The notes: generated from the letters alone by a model not told the origin. 64,000 bases of DNA from Thermococcus peptonophilus (GCF_001592435.1 NZ_CP014750.1:310001-374000); one strand, 5' to 3'. Positions 26,520-35,172 are shown, counted from the stretch's first letter. A program made the numbers and translations.

Positions 26520-27742
26520 CACAACCACCTTGAGATCCTTTCATAGACAACTATGGCTGAGTACAGGAGGAACACTGATGGGATAAACAGGGAAAGGAAC
26601 GCGGTGTAATAAAGGCAGGCGCTCCCATGGGTCAGTTGGTAGAGCCTCAACCATCCGGACAGGACTATGAGCCACGCCGCCGTGCGGAGGTTTTTCTTTT
26701 CGAAGGTTGTGAGCATGTTCATTGAGTAGAACCATCGTATTACCATCAGTACAAGGGACTGGAAAATGGCGATAAATATAGTAATTTCCTCTAAGTTCGA
26801 CGAAATAAACGGGAAGAACACGGGAACCGCAAGTAGCAGGGCTGTGATCTGGGCGGTAAGCTCTTTTTCCAGCCTGAGCCATCCGGACTTCACCGCAGGG
26901 TATATGTAAAGAACGCTTCCAGTTATGGCCCCAACGTGGAAAATATACGGTGGGAGTGATGAGAGATAGTTAAACTTCCAGAGAGCTAGCGACAACAAGG
27001 CAAGGGAGAGTCCGATAATATGGAACCCAAGAACTTTCTTACACCCCTTCAAGCACCTCTCCAGCCTTTTGAGCGTCAGAGAGAAGTACCAAAACGCTGT
27101 CGCCATCGTTAACATTACCAGCAGGTAAACTAAAGCTCCCTCATCCAAGGGCCTCACCCACGGTAACCTCTCCGTCCCTGAAATCAACCGGTAGAACCCG
27201 CTTACACCGGAGGGGAACTTCTTCACCCTTATCCCCCTAACTATCGCAAACCCTGAGATTGTCTCGGATATTTCGATGACATGGGTGGCGCTGGCCTCAA
27301 AGCCCGCTATCTCCCTTTCCTTGAGGAACCTCTTGTCGAGAATTGCAAGAAGTATAAAACGACGTTCAAGTGCTATCTCCGTGAGTTGAGCGAAGAACCT
27401 CTGAACTACTTCGACTGGATGAAAAAGGAAGAGGGGCTGGAAAAAGAACACGCCTATGTAGCTATCCTTTGCTAATTTCCTAACTATATCAGTTGTCTCA
27501 AAGAGGTTTTCCGGGCTAACCTCCTCCCCGAGAACGATGAACTTAGCTTTCGTTATACTCCTCTTGTCAAACAGGAAGCGCTTGATCTGGGGTGTTGCAA
27601 ATATCATTGCCCTCTCTTCGTTGGCCTTGAGGAAGTTGAAGAAGATGTCCACTCCAAGGTCTCCAACGGTGAACAGGAGCAGTGTACTCCCCGGTTCAAT
27701 ATCTCCGAGGAGCTCGTCGAGCTTTGGAACCCCCAGCTTCAT
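26519..27742 (-). CDS. Degenerate KaiC/RAD55-like domain fused to seven membrane helices
   Basis: This 407-residue protein has two parts. Residues 1-190 resemble a KaiC/RAD55 RecA-type fold: the opening GVPKLDELLGDIEPGSTLLLFTVGD mimics the family start, but the Walker A loop reads GDLGVD with no Lys-Thr, so ATP hydrolysis is not expected. From about residue 200 seven hydrophobic helices follow (VYLLVMLTMATAFWYFSL through FLSLFIPSVFLLYSAIVVY). The domain order suggests a membrane receptor or scaffold with a cytosolic pseudo-ATPase. It lies 26 bases downstream of a genuine KaiC-like ATPase gene and is coupled to a small membrane protein. Confidence 0.72.
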   Translation of the reverse strand: MKLGVPKLDELLGDIEPGSTLLLFTVGDLGVDIFFNFLKANEERAMIFATPQIKRFLFDKRSITKAKFIVLGEEVSPENLFETTDIVRKLAKDSYIGVFFFQPLFLFHPVEVVQRFFAQLTEIALERRFILLAILDKRFLKEREIAGFEASATHVIEISETISGFAIVRGIRVKKFPSGVSGFYRLISGTERLPWVRPLDEGALVYLLVMLTMATAFWYFSLTLKRLERCLKGCKKVLGFHIIGLSLALLSLALWKFNYLSSLPPYIFHVGAITGSVLYIYPAVKSGWLRLEKELTAQITALLLAVPVFFPFISSNLEEITIFIAIFQSLVLMVIRWFYSMNMLTTFEKKNLRTAAWLIVLSGWLRLYQLTHGSACLYYTAFLSLFIPSVFLLYSAIVVYERISRWL

Positions 27743-27768
27743 TTCTCTTCCCTGCCGGCATTCATTTT

Positions 27769-28470
27769 TCAGAGTAGGGACTCACGCCAGTACACAACTA
27801 TGCCACTGTCGGTTATCTTGTAGGGCCTAATCTCTTCGTCAAAGGAGCTCCCCCTGAACTTCCTGATCTTGATGCCCCTGAGGGGCTTTCCATTCTGCTC
27901 GAGCACCCTAAGCTCTATTACCCCGCTCACGAGGTACTCCTCAATATCACTGTTGGACATCTCCGAGGTGAACACAACCGTGGCGTTGAGCTTGACACAA
28001 CCTTAAGAAACGCCATGAATGTCCTCCTGTACTCGAGTTCATCCTTAATCGTGAGCTTGAGCATAGTTATTGGGTCTATAACTATCCTCGAGTAGTTTTC
28101 GGCTTTGAGCTCTTCGCCTATTGCCTCTGTGAGTTTCTCAAAGCTGACCGCAAAGTCCCGGTACATAACATCCGCAAATATGCTCTTCTTTTTCCCAACT
28201 GGGGTGGCGTCAACAAGCTTTAAGTTCGGATGGTCAAGATCGAATCCAAAATTCTTCATATCCTCTCCTCTTTTAGAGAAGAGACCGATTCCTCTAGCGT
28301 GACATAAAGGCACTTCTCCCCGTTTTTGAACCCGTCCATAATAAAGTGCATTGCGAGGGTTGTCTTTCCAGCTCCCGGCCCCCTTCTATGAGGTAAGCCC
28401 TCCCGGGAATGAGGCCGCCGTTGAGCATCTCATCGAGGCCTTCAACCCCCGTCGAAATCCGCCGACCCAT
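27769..28470 (-). pseudogene. KaiC/RAD55-like ATPase gene with three frameshifts
   Basis: Three consecutive frames on the minus strand together spell one KaiC-like RecA ATPase of about 233 residues. It runs from [31 protein letters not shown] through a Walker A GPGAGKTT (after restoring one base near 28374-28380), a break near 28262-28290, RIVIDPITMLKL (Walker B region), and a third break near 27991-27998 before ATVVFTSEMSNSDIEEYLVSGVIELRV. It ends in the family-typical FRGSSFDEEIRPYKITDSGIVVY. Total length is a multiple of three, so the shifts compensate. Start 28470 follows GGTGG. Errors or true decay are both possible. Confidence 0.75.
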
Positions 28471-28612
28471 AGTACTTACCACCAGGAACAATGTCGCCTA
28501 ATACCTAATAAATGTTATCCTGAACCGCAGAAACTTACAAATTCATAGTTAAACCTGCGTAAACTCCAAAAAAATATTCCAGAAGAAGAAACGAGAGGAA
28601 AAAAGATAGTAA

Positions 28613-28960
28613 TCACTCAAGCGCGACCTCGTTCTCCCAGAGACCGTGGATGTTGCAGTAGCTGAGGGCGTAGAGCTTGCCCTTCTTCCGGGTCCTGAAG
28701 AAGAAGACCGCCCTCGGTTCGGTGAGCGGGTCGCTGTGGTTTGTGAAGGCGACCCTGCCAACCATTATGGGAAAGTTCTCCCCCTCCGGGTGGAAGTAGA
28801 GCTCTATCCAGGCAATGTGGTGCTCCGGGGTGTTTGGGTGGGGAATCTCCTTGCCGACGCTGACCTCGACTTTGACGAGGTCGCCCTCCTTCTCGTACTC
28901 TATAACAGGGACGTGCTTCTCACCCTTCCAGTCTCCACTCTTTATGGTCTGGCTAAGCAT
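28613..28960 (-). CDS. sorA: Superoxide reductase (neelaredoxin type)
   Basis: This 115-residue protein is a class II superoxide reductase, which reduces superoxide to peroxide without making oxygen. The iron ligands are visible: the first His in GEKHVPVI, HPNTPEHHIAW with two more, and the C-terminal CNIHGLW that provides cysteine and histidine. A glutamate near residue 12-14 (KGEKH) matches the mobile ligand. The ATG at 28960 follows GAGGTGGT. It starts 12 bases after the rubredoxin stop, so rubredoxin, the electron donor, is made from the same message. Confidence 0.95.
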   Translation of the reverse strand: MLSQTIKSGDWKGEKHVPVIEYEKEGDLVKVEVSVGKEIPHPNTPEHHIAWIELYFHPEGENFPIMVGRVAFTNHSDPLTEPRAVFFFRTRKKGKLYALSYCNIHGLWENEVALE

Positions 28961-28971
28961 CTTCCACCACC

Positions 28972-29133
28972 TCACTCAATTTTTTCAAACATGTCCTTGG
29001 GAGCGCCGCAGAGCGGGCAGACCCAGTCATCCGGAAGGTCCTCGAACTTGGTTCCCGGGGCTATCCCGCTGTCGGGGTCGCCCTCATCCTCATCGTAGAT
29101 GTACCCACAAACCATGCACTTCCACTTCGCCAT
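28972..29133 (-). CDS. Rubredoxin
   Basis: A short gene of 53 codons encodes a complete rubredoxin. CMVCGY (residues 6-11) and [11 protein letters not shown] (39-49) supply the four cysteines for one iron. The core [27 protein letters not shown] is typical. Start ATG at 29133 is preceded by GGTGAAAG. The stop overlaps the ribosome binding site of the superoxide reductase gene. Rubredoxin donates electrons to superoxide reductase and rubrerythrin in Thermococcales, and all three genes are adjacent here. Confidence 0.95.
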   Translation of the reverse strand: MAKWKCMVCGYIYDEDEGDPDSGIAPGTKFEDLPDDWVCPLCGAPKDMFEKIE

Positions 29134-29164
29134 CTTCTTTCACCGTTTTAACGTTATTAGTCAT

Positions 29165-29176
29165 ACCTTATAAGGT
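29165..29176 (-). promoter_or_regulatory. Palindromic TATA region of the rubredoxin-SOR operon
   Basis: ACCTTATAAGGT is a perfect 12-base palindrome that contains the TATA box, centred 37 bases before the rubredoxin ATG. It could be a repressor site or serve transcription in both directions. The rubrerythrin gene upstream ends within 40 bases. Confidence 0.5.
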
Positions 29177-29213
29177 TTGCGTCTCAAACCTGTGAAAAGG
29201 AAAATCGAAAGAT

Positions 29214-29729
29214 TCACTCGAACACCACGAACTTGTCCTTTGAAGTGCCGCAGATTGGACAGTATTCGGGCACTTCATCAACGGCCGTGTAGCCGCAGAC
29301 AGGGCAGATGTATACCCTCTTTATCTCAATGTCCTCTCCCTTCTCGGCCTTCTCCTTGGCCTTCTTGTAGAGTTCGGCGTGTATTTTTTCAGCCTCAAGG
29401 GCATAGTGGGTCGTCCTCACCGCGTCCTTCTCCTCCTGGAACTCGGCGGAGTTCTTGTAGACTGGATACATCTCCTCTACCTCAAAGGTCTCGCCCTCTA
29501 TTCCCATCTGCAGGTTCTCGGGAGTCTTCCCAAGCTTGCCGAGGGCTATGAAGTGGTTCTTAGCGTGGACGAACTCGGCATGGGCTATAGCCCTGAAGAG
29601 CTTGGCTATGTTGTGAAGTCCCTCCTTCTCTGCCTGCTCAGCGAAGATAAGGTACTTCATGTGAGCCATGCTTTCGCCCGCGAAAGCATCCTCCAAAAAC
29701 TTCCGGGTCATTTCCCTCTTCACTACCAT
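29214..29729 (-). CDS. Rubrerythrin
   Basis: This 171-residue protein reduces hydrogen peroxide. The ferritin-like domain (residues 1-130) carries EDAFAGESMAHMKYL, FAEQAEKEGLHNIAKLF, AIAHAEFVHAKNH and a late EKIHAELYKKA, giving the diiron ligands. The C-terminal rubredoxin-like domain has CPVCGY and CPICGTSKDKF. The frame is open 48 codons further upstream, but that stretch lacks family similarity. The ATG at 29729 has AGGTGT before it. A TATA box lies about 50 bases upstream. Confidence 0.95.
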   Translation of the reverse strand: MVVKREMTRKFLEDAFAGESMAHMKYLIFAEQAEKEGLHNIAKLFRAIAHAEFVHAKNHFIALGKLGKTPENLQMGIEGETFEVEEMYPVYKNSAEFQEEKDAVRTTHYALEAEKIHAELYKKAKEKAEKGEDIEIKRVYICPVCGYTAVDEVPEYCPICGTSKDKFVVFE

Positions 29730-29773
29730 TGGCAGACACCTGGAAAAGCTGTCACAACAAATTTGTACTTTGG

Positions 29774-29783
29774 TGTATAAAAA
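29774..29783 (-). promoter_or_regulatory. TATA box for rubrerythrin
   Basis: ATTTTTATAC on the minus strand lies about 50 bases before the rubrerythrin start, which argues for a leader of about 20 bases and against the upstream in-frame extension. Confidence 0.45.
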
Positions 29784-29859
29784 TATTGCGTAATTGTCAG
29801 GTTTAGTTTTTATTGATGCTCTGTTTTTACACTGCTTCAAAACTTCCCGAACCACAGTT

Positions 29860-29949
29860 AAGAGAGGATCCAAGAGCTATCCTGTCCTCTACATGTTCGA
29901 CGGCCAGAACCTCTTCGAGAGCGTAACTTCCTTAAACGAGTATTACTAG
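29860..29949 (+). pseudogene. Remnant of an esterase-like gene
   Basis: On the plus strand a short frame ending in TAG at 29947 reads KRGSKSYPVLYMFDGQNLFESVT. The YPVLYM-DGQNLF block is a hallmark of esterase-D/enterochelin-esterase-like alpha/beta hydrolases. No start, upstream domain or catalytic serine region is present on either side, so this looks like a deletion remnant of about 30 codons between the rubrerythrin promoter and the helicase gene. Confidence 0.5.
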
Positions 29950-30003
29950 GCAAGCGGTTCCAAATGCTGTTTTGTGGCCCTTCGAAGAGTGACTTCCAAA
30001 CCG

Positions 30004-30016
30004 CTTTATTTTTTAA
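30004..30016 (+). promoter_or_regulatory. TATA box, probable leaderless transcript (helicase)
   Basis: CTTTATTTTTTAA is centred about 27 bases before the helicase ATG, and no ribosome binding site is seen. Confidence 0.45.
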
Positions 30017-30037
30017 CCGCAGTTCCAATTCTAACCC

Positions 30038-32746
30038 ATGTCCCTCTTTGAAGTCCTCAAACCGCTGAAGTCAGAGATCGTGAGAGTCCACGTTTTTCCC
30101 CCGAGAGAAGGTGAGTTTAGGGAGTTCACGTTCAAAAACCCTGAAATAAACGCCCTCGTTGAAGAGCTGGGCTTTTCCCTCTACAATCACCAAGTTGAGG
30201 CCCTGGAGAAGCTCTACTCTGGCAAGAACATCGTCGTTACAACGCCCACGGCCAGCGGGAAGAGCGAAATCTTCCGCCTGGCAATTTTTGACTCCTACCT
30301 CTCAGATCCACGGAAGACCTACCTCCTCGTTTACCCCACGCGGGCACTCATAAACAACCAGCTCGAGAAATTCCAGAGGGCGAACCTTGCGTTCTATCGT
30401 ATAACTGGAAAGCTCGTATCTGCGAGGATTCTAACGGGGGATGTTCCGTGGGAAGAGAGGAGGAGGCTCCTCCGCGAGAGGCCGAGGGTGGTCTTCACTA
30501 CGCCCGATATGCTCCACTACAACATCCTGCGCAGGTGGAGAGACTACGAGTGGCTCCTCCGGAACCTCAGGTACCTCGTCGTCGACGAACTCCACGTCTA
30601 CCGAGGGGTCTTTGGGAGCAATGCGGCGTGGCTCTTCAGGCGTCTGCTCTTCAGGCTCAAACACCTTGGGGTGAAGCCGCAGATAATTGTCCTCTCCGCC
30701 ACGCTGAGAAACCCAAAGGAGTTTGCGGAGAAGATCTTCAGAATGGAATTCGAGCCGGTAACCCAAGCGACGAACCCGTTCCCGCGGAGGTATCTCGTCC
30801 TCTTCGAGCCGAAGAACCTCGATGATAAACAGCTTTTGAGGGCAGTGATAGAGCGGCTAGTGAGTAAAGGAATAAAGACCCTCGTCTTCTTCGACAGCAG
30901 GAAGGGCACCGAGAAGACCCTGCGCTTTCTCCTCAACTCTCCTGTCTTCTCAAAGGTGACGACCTACAAGGGCACCCTGCCGAAAAACGTCCGCTGGGAA
31001 GTTGAGAGGGACTTCAGGGACGGGAAATTACTTGCCCTCCTAACTACGAACGCCCTCGAACTCGGGATAGACATAGGCGACCTTGACGCGGTTATAAACT
31101 ACGGCATCCCTCCCGACGGGCTGTTCTCCCTGATCCAGCGCTTTGGGAGAGCTGGGAGAAGCGCCGACAGGGAAGCCCTCAACGGCGTTGTTTTGAGAAA
31201 GAACGGCCTCGATTACTACTACCGCGAGCACTTCGATGAGCTCGTCGAGAGGCTTGAGAAGGGCATCATCGAGTACATGCCGGTCAAAGTTGACAACGAG
31301 CGCATAGCGGAGAAGCACCTCCACTACCTCCTTACCGAGCTTGGAATAGTTGATTGGGACGAGCTGGATGAGTTTGAGAGGAGAATCGCCGAAAAGCTTG
31401 TTATCGAGAGGAAGGCCGACCTCAAGAAGAACCCACTCACGGAGAAGCTTGAGGTCAGGGTTAGAAGACCTGCCTTTGAGTACTCCTCACTCAGGACAGC
31501 AAGCGACGAGAGCTTCTTCCTCGTGAAGGACGAGCCGTGGATAAGGACGAAGCTGGTGGAGAAGTCCTCCCTCCGGGAGCTCCTTAACTTCATAAACTGG
31601 CTCAAGATGAAGGGCTACATCATTGAAGAAATTGATGAAGACGAATACCACCGCTCGCTCTTACCTGGAATGGCTTACTTCTCAAGGGGAAAGCTCTACA
31701 TGACTAAAGAAAGAGCCAGCATCGGAAAGTTCCACTTCATATTTGCGAAGCAACTCAACCGCCTCTGGGACGTCGAGACCTTCGCGAGGAAGCTGGAAGA
31801 GGTCAATATACTGGAAGAGAGAGCAAAGAAGGCCTACAAGGGCGTTGAGATAGGGCTAGGAAGGCTCCGCGTCAGGCACGTTTACACGGGATTTGCCGTC
31901 AAGGGACTTGACACAGGGAACTACGTAGGCGAACTGGTGAAGCTGAAGGAAGATGGCATACTCAAGGGCGAAATCTCATCTCCGACGACGGGTGAGAGGG
32001 TTGAGACGGAGGAAGACTTCTCGATACTCAACTGGGAGAAATTCGCAAAAGTGGAATTCGAGGAGCCCTACGTCAGGGAGTTCGAAACCGAGGGAATATG
32101 GCTCGTCTTCCCGGATGATATACGAGAACTGATGGAGGTGGAGTTCAGGGAGTTCTTTGGCAGGGCGGCCGAGAAGGGGTTTGAGGATTTGGCGTTCCAA
32201 ATATACGAGAGCCTTGACAGGAGAAAGCTCTTCCCGCTCTACCTCGGCGCCACGAGCTTCATAATAAGGAAGGCAATAGGTGATGCCCTCCAGAAGGCCG
32301 GAATTCAGGATGAGGAGCTCGCCTTTGCCATAAAGAAGATGGCGGACAGCAAGGACGGAATCGGAAGCGCGCTCCACGCGATAGAGCACAACATGATAAA
32401 GATAGCTCCGATATTCACCTACGTAGACAGCAGGGAGCTCGGCGGCTACAGCTACGAGAGCTTTCCGGGGATGCCCTATTTTGGAAAGCCGGTCGTTTTC
32501 ATCTACGACGGCAACGAGAACGGTGCAGGTTTGGCTGATATAATCTACGAGAACGCCGAGAAGCTAATGGAGAAGAGCCTCGAACACCTCAGGGGTTGCC
32601 CCTGCAAGGACGGCTGTCCCGTCTGTGTCCTCTCACCGAAGTGTGGAACATTCAACGAGTTTCTGGACAAATGGCTGGCCATAAGGGTGTGGGAGAAAAT
32701 CCTGGAGAACAGTAGAGAGAATGAGCAAGCTAAAAGCTCCTCATAA
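30038..32746 (+). CDS. Hrq1/MrfA-like DEAD/DEAH helicase with C-terminal cysteine cluster
   Basis: This 902-residue SF2 helicase resembles yeast Hrq1 and Bacillus MrfA (YprA), which act in DNA crosslink repair. Motif I TPTASGKS lies near residues 70-77, the DELH box near 183-186, SATLRNP is motif III, and QRFGRAGRS is motif VI. The C-terminal DUF1998-like domain ends with GCPCKDGCPVCVLSPKCG, the four-cysteine metal site diagnostic for the Hrq1/MrfA group. The gene has its own promoter, appears leaderless and overlaps the convergent yigZ-like gene by 17 bases. The repair role is inferred by family. Confidence 0.9.
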   Translation: MSLFEVLKPLKSEIVRVHVFPPREGEFREFTFKNPEINALVEELGFSLYNHQVEALEKLYSGKNIVVTTPTASGKSEIFRLAIFDSYLSDPRKTYLLVYPTRALINNQLEKFQRANLAFYRITGKLVSARILTGDVPWEERRRLLRERPRVVFTTPDMLHYNILRRWRDYEWLLRNLRYLVVDELHVYRGVFGSNAAWLFRRLLFRLKHLGVKPQIIVLSATLRNPKEFAEKIFRMEFEPVTQATNPFPRRYLVLFEPKNLDDKQLLRAVIERLVSKGIKTLVFFDSRKGTEKTLRFLLNSPVFSKVTTYKGTLPKNVRWEVERDFRDGKLLALLTTNALELGIDIGDLDAVINYGIPPDGLFSLIQRFGRAGRSADREALNGVVLRKNGLDYYYREHFDELVERLEKGIIEYMPVKVDNERIAEKHLHYLLTELGIVDWDELDEFERRIAEKLVIERKADLKKNPLTEKLEVRVRRPAFEYSSLRTASDESFFLVKDEPWIRTKLVEKSSLRELLNFINWLKMKGYIIEEIDEDEYHRSLLPGMAYFSRGKLYMTKERASIGKFHFIFAKQLNRLWDVETFARKLEEVNILEERAKKAYKGVEIGLGRLRVRHVYTGFAVKGLDTGNYVGELVKLKEDGILKGEISSPTTGERVETEEDFSILNWEKFAKVEFEEPYVREFETEGIWLVFPDDIRELMEVEFREFFGRAAEKGFEDLAFQIYESLDRRKLFPLYLGATSFIIRKAIGDALQKAGIQDEELAFAIKKMADSKDGIGSALHAIEHNMIKIAPIFTYVDSRELGGYSYESFPGMPYFGKPVVFIYDGNENGAGLADIIYENAEKLMEKSLEHLRGCPCKDGCPVCVLSPKCGTFNEFLDKWLAIRVWEKILENSRENEQAKSSS

Positions 32747-33347
32747 ACAGCGGCTTTAGCCTTATTCTTCCCCTCGTCCTCTCAGTTAAAAGCTCTATCA
32801 GAGGTTCTGCTTCGCCCTTCCTCGTCTCGACCGTGAACCTCACGAGCTCCCCGTACTCTTCTCCCACAACCCTGCCGCCGTTCTCCTCAACTGTACTTTT
32901 GACCGTGTGAAAGAGGTTGTAAGGAAAAGTCACCTCGAAGCGCTCCGTCTCGTAGACCTCAACGATTCCCGCGTTTTCTATTGCCAAGCTCGCCGCATCG
33001 CTGTAGGCCTTGACCAAACCACCGTAGCCGAGCTTTATCCCGCCGAAGTATCGCGTAACCACGACTACAACGTTGCTCAGCCCTTTGTTCTGGATGACCT
33101 TGAGGACGGGCTTTCCAGCCGAGCCTTTTGGCTCTCCATCGCCATCATGCCTGACCGCGAAGTTCTTCCCGTCGTTGATGAGATAGGCCGAAACGTTGTG
33201 GGTCGCATCGCTGTGGTGAGCTTTTATCCTCGCTATAAAATCCTTCGCCTCCTCCTCGGTGTTCGCTGGAGAAGCATAACCTATGAAGACAGACTTCCTA
33301 ATTATTAGCTGGGCAGTGCCGACGCCCTTCAGCGTCCTGTACTCCAA
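32730..33347 (-). CDS. YigZ/IMPACT family protein
   Basis: The 205-residue product has the IMPACT/UPF0029 N-terminal domain (KSVFIGYASPANTEEEAKDFIARIKAHHSDATHNVSAYLI, then DGEPKGSAGKPVLKVI and VTRYFGGIKLGYGGLVKAY) and the C-terminal ferredoxin-like DUF1949 domain. Eukaryotic IMPACT modulates translation control through GCN1. The archaeal role is not known. It starts with TTG after GAGGTGGT, just 12 bases after the HAD gene, so the two form an operon. Confidence 0.9.
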   Translation of the reverse strand: MEYRTLKGVGTAQLIIRKSVFIGYASPANTEEEAKDFIARIKAHHSDATHNVSAYLINDGKNFAVRHDGDGEPKGSAGKPVLKVIQNKGLSNVVVVVTRYFGGIKLGYGGLVKAYSDAASLAIENAGIVEVYETERFEVTFPYNLFHTVKSTVEENGGRVVGEEYGELVRFTVETRKGEAEPLIELLTERTRGRIRLKPLFMRSF

Positions 33348-33358
33348 ACGCTACCACC

Positions 33359-33811
33359 TCACCCTCTCAGCGTCGCTATGAGCTTCTTCTCGTCGAGGAG
33401 CATCGCTATGGCATCTCTAACGTCTGTTACAACTATGTCGCTCGCTAGGATGGCATCAACAGTGGCACCTTCCTTTCCGATGACACAGAACGCCAACTCG
33501 GCCTCCTCAAGCATCGCCACGTCGTTGTTGCCGTTGCCAACCGCTGCATATGGGGAGTAGCCCCTTGCTATCTCAACCTTTTCGGCAGCGTTTGAGGCCT
33601 TTTCAATCCTCACAGGGAGACCTCCAAGCTCTTCCTCCAGTGTGCCAAAGGTGTCGGCGCTTATCACGACGACGGTGTACTTATCTGCCAGCCTCTCAAG
33701 GAGGTGCTTGACTTCTTCATCAACCCTGCCCCTCTCTCCAAGGGTGCCGTTGAGGTCAAAGATCACGGCCTCTATCTGGACTTCTCCGTAGTTCGGTATT
33801 TCTACGTTCAT
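33359..33811 (-). CDS. HAD-superfamily hydrolase-like protein
   Basis: This 150-residue protein has HAD motifs: motif I FDLNGTLGERG, motif II VVISAD, and motif IV VGNGNNDVAML. In motif I the usual DxDxT is DLNGT, so the second acid is replaced by asparagine, a change also seen in small soluble P-type ATPase-like HAD proteins of archaea. Phosphatase activity is therefore uncertain. The start at 33811 follows GGTGTA. A longer in-frame reading exists but lacks support. It is cotranscribed with the YigZ-like gene. Confidence 0.8.
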   Translation of the reverse strand: MNVEIPNYGEVQIEAVIFDLNGTLGERGRVDEEVKHLLERLADKYTVVVISADTFGTLEEELGGLPVRIEKASNAAEKVEIARGYSPYAAVGNGNNDVAMLEEAELAFCVIGKEGATVDAILASDIVVTDVRDAIAMLLDEKKLIATLRG

Positions 33812-33906
33812 TTTGTACACCGATGGAAGTTCAAAAGGTGCCGCTAAAAAACTTCCCCCCACGTTTTTAAAATAAGTAAGTCAGAATCAAAGATAAAACG
33901 AACGAA

Positions 33907-35118
33907 CTAAAGCCTCTTCTCTATCTCGTCCCAGAGCCTCTCCGCCAGCTCGCGCTTGCTCATTCTTGGGAGCTTCTTGGTGAAGTCCCTCCCGACCAGG
34001 ATAACCTCGTTCTCCTCGCTTCCAAAGGCTTTGAGGGTGTTTGCTACGACGAGATCGCTACTGGCGCGTTCAATCTGCTTCCTGGCGGCGGTTATCAGCT
34101 CCTCCTCGCTGAGACCTGTCTCCGCCTTGAAGCCGACCAGGAACACCTCAGGCTGGAGTTTCTTAACGCGGTCTATTATCTTCGGCGTCGGCTCAAGCTC
34201 AAGGAGGAGCGGCTGACCGCTCTTTATCTTCACGTCCGCCCTGTTCTTCACCCTGAAGTCGCTGACGGCCGCAGCCAGGACAACGACGTCATACTTTTTG
34301 TCTTTCAGCTCGCTCTCTATCGCTTCAAGCATCTCCTCAACTGTCTCGACCTCTATCTGGTTCTCCACGAAGCTCTGGACGCTGCCCTTGGTACGTATGA
34401 GCGTTACCTCCGCACCCCTGAACTCCGCCTCTTCCGCCATCGCCACTCCCATTTTTCCGCTGCTTGCGTTGGTTATGTATCGTATCGGGTCTATGTACTC
34501 TCTCGTCGCGCCTGCTGTGACGAGAACGCGCTTCCCTTCCAGGCTCTTAGGGTGAAGCTTCCTGATCACACGGTAGACTATTTCATCTATTGAAGCAACT
34601 TTCGCTTTGCCCTCCTCAAAGCGCGGCTCTATAAACTCCACCCCAAGCCCTTTCAACTTCTCGATGTTTTCCTTAACTATTGGGTGGTCGTACATCGTCG
34701 AATGCATGGCAGGAGCTATCATTATAGGAGTGTGGGCAAAGGCAGTCGTCACAACTGTTGTAACTGGAGTATCGTCAATTCCGCAGGCTATCTTCGATAT
34801 GGTGTTGGCCGTCGCGGGACAGACGAGAACCAGGTCGGCCTTGTTCTCGTGTTCCCCAGCAAGCTCGACGTGCTCGATAAAGCCCGTTATTTCGGTAATT
34901 ACAGGGTTTCCAGTCGCGAACTCCATAGCATAGGGGTGGATTATCTTCTGCGCGTTTTCGCTCATGACCGCATGAACTTCCGCACCGTGACGTATCAGCT
35001 CCCTGGCGAGCTTGACGCATTCCACCGCCGCTATGCTCCCGGGGATGGCCAGCACAATTTTCTTCCCAACAAGCTTCCTGCTCTTGGTCGCGTAGATAAG
35101 CTTAACGTGATGGAGCAT
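33907..35118 (-). CDS. coaBC: Bifunctional phosphopantothenoylcysteine decarboxylase/ligase
   Basis: This 403-residue protein carries out two steps of coenzyme A synthesis. The N-terminal CoaC flavoprotein (residues about 1-180) has the IPGSIAAVECVKLAREL opening, the H of IEHVELA, and PAMHSTMYDHPIV, matching the PxMNxxMW region. The CoaB ligase follows with VTAGATREYIDPIRYITNASSGKMG and VLAAAVSDF. The start at 35118 follows GGTGAT by four bases. An in-frame GTG nine bases earlier is unlikely. The gene appears monocistronic. Confidence 0.94.
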   Translation of the reverse strand: MLHHVKLIYATKSRKLVGKKIVLAIPGSIAAVECVKLARELIRHGAEVHAVMSENAQKIIHPYAMEFATGNPVITEITGFIEHVELAGEHENKADLVLVCPATANTISKIACGIDDTPVTTVVTTAFAHTPIMIAPAMHSTMYDHPIVKENIEKLKGLGVEFIEPRFEEGKAKVASIDEIVYRVIRKLHPKSLEGKRVLVTAGATREYIDPIRYITNASSGKMGVAMAEEAEFRGAEVTLIRTKGSVQSFVENQIEVETVEEMLEAIESELKDKKYDVVVLAAAVSDFRVKNRADVKIKSGQPLLLELEPTPKIIDRVKKLQPEVFLVGFKAETGLSEEELITAARKQIERASSDLVVANTLKAFGSEENEVILVGRDFTKKLPRMSKRELAERLWDEIEKRL

Positions 35119-35172
35119 CTGAATCACCGTGGGTAGTTAGAAGAAGGGGTTAAAGACCTTGCCCAAAACAGG

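Noticed and set aside
29730-29873. N-terminal extension of rubrerythrin
   Set aside because: It has no family similarity, contains the likely TATA box and overlaps an esterase remnant on the other strand.
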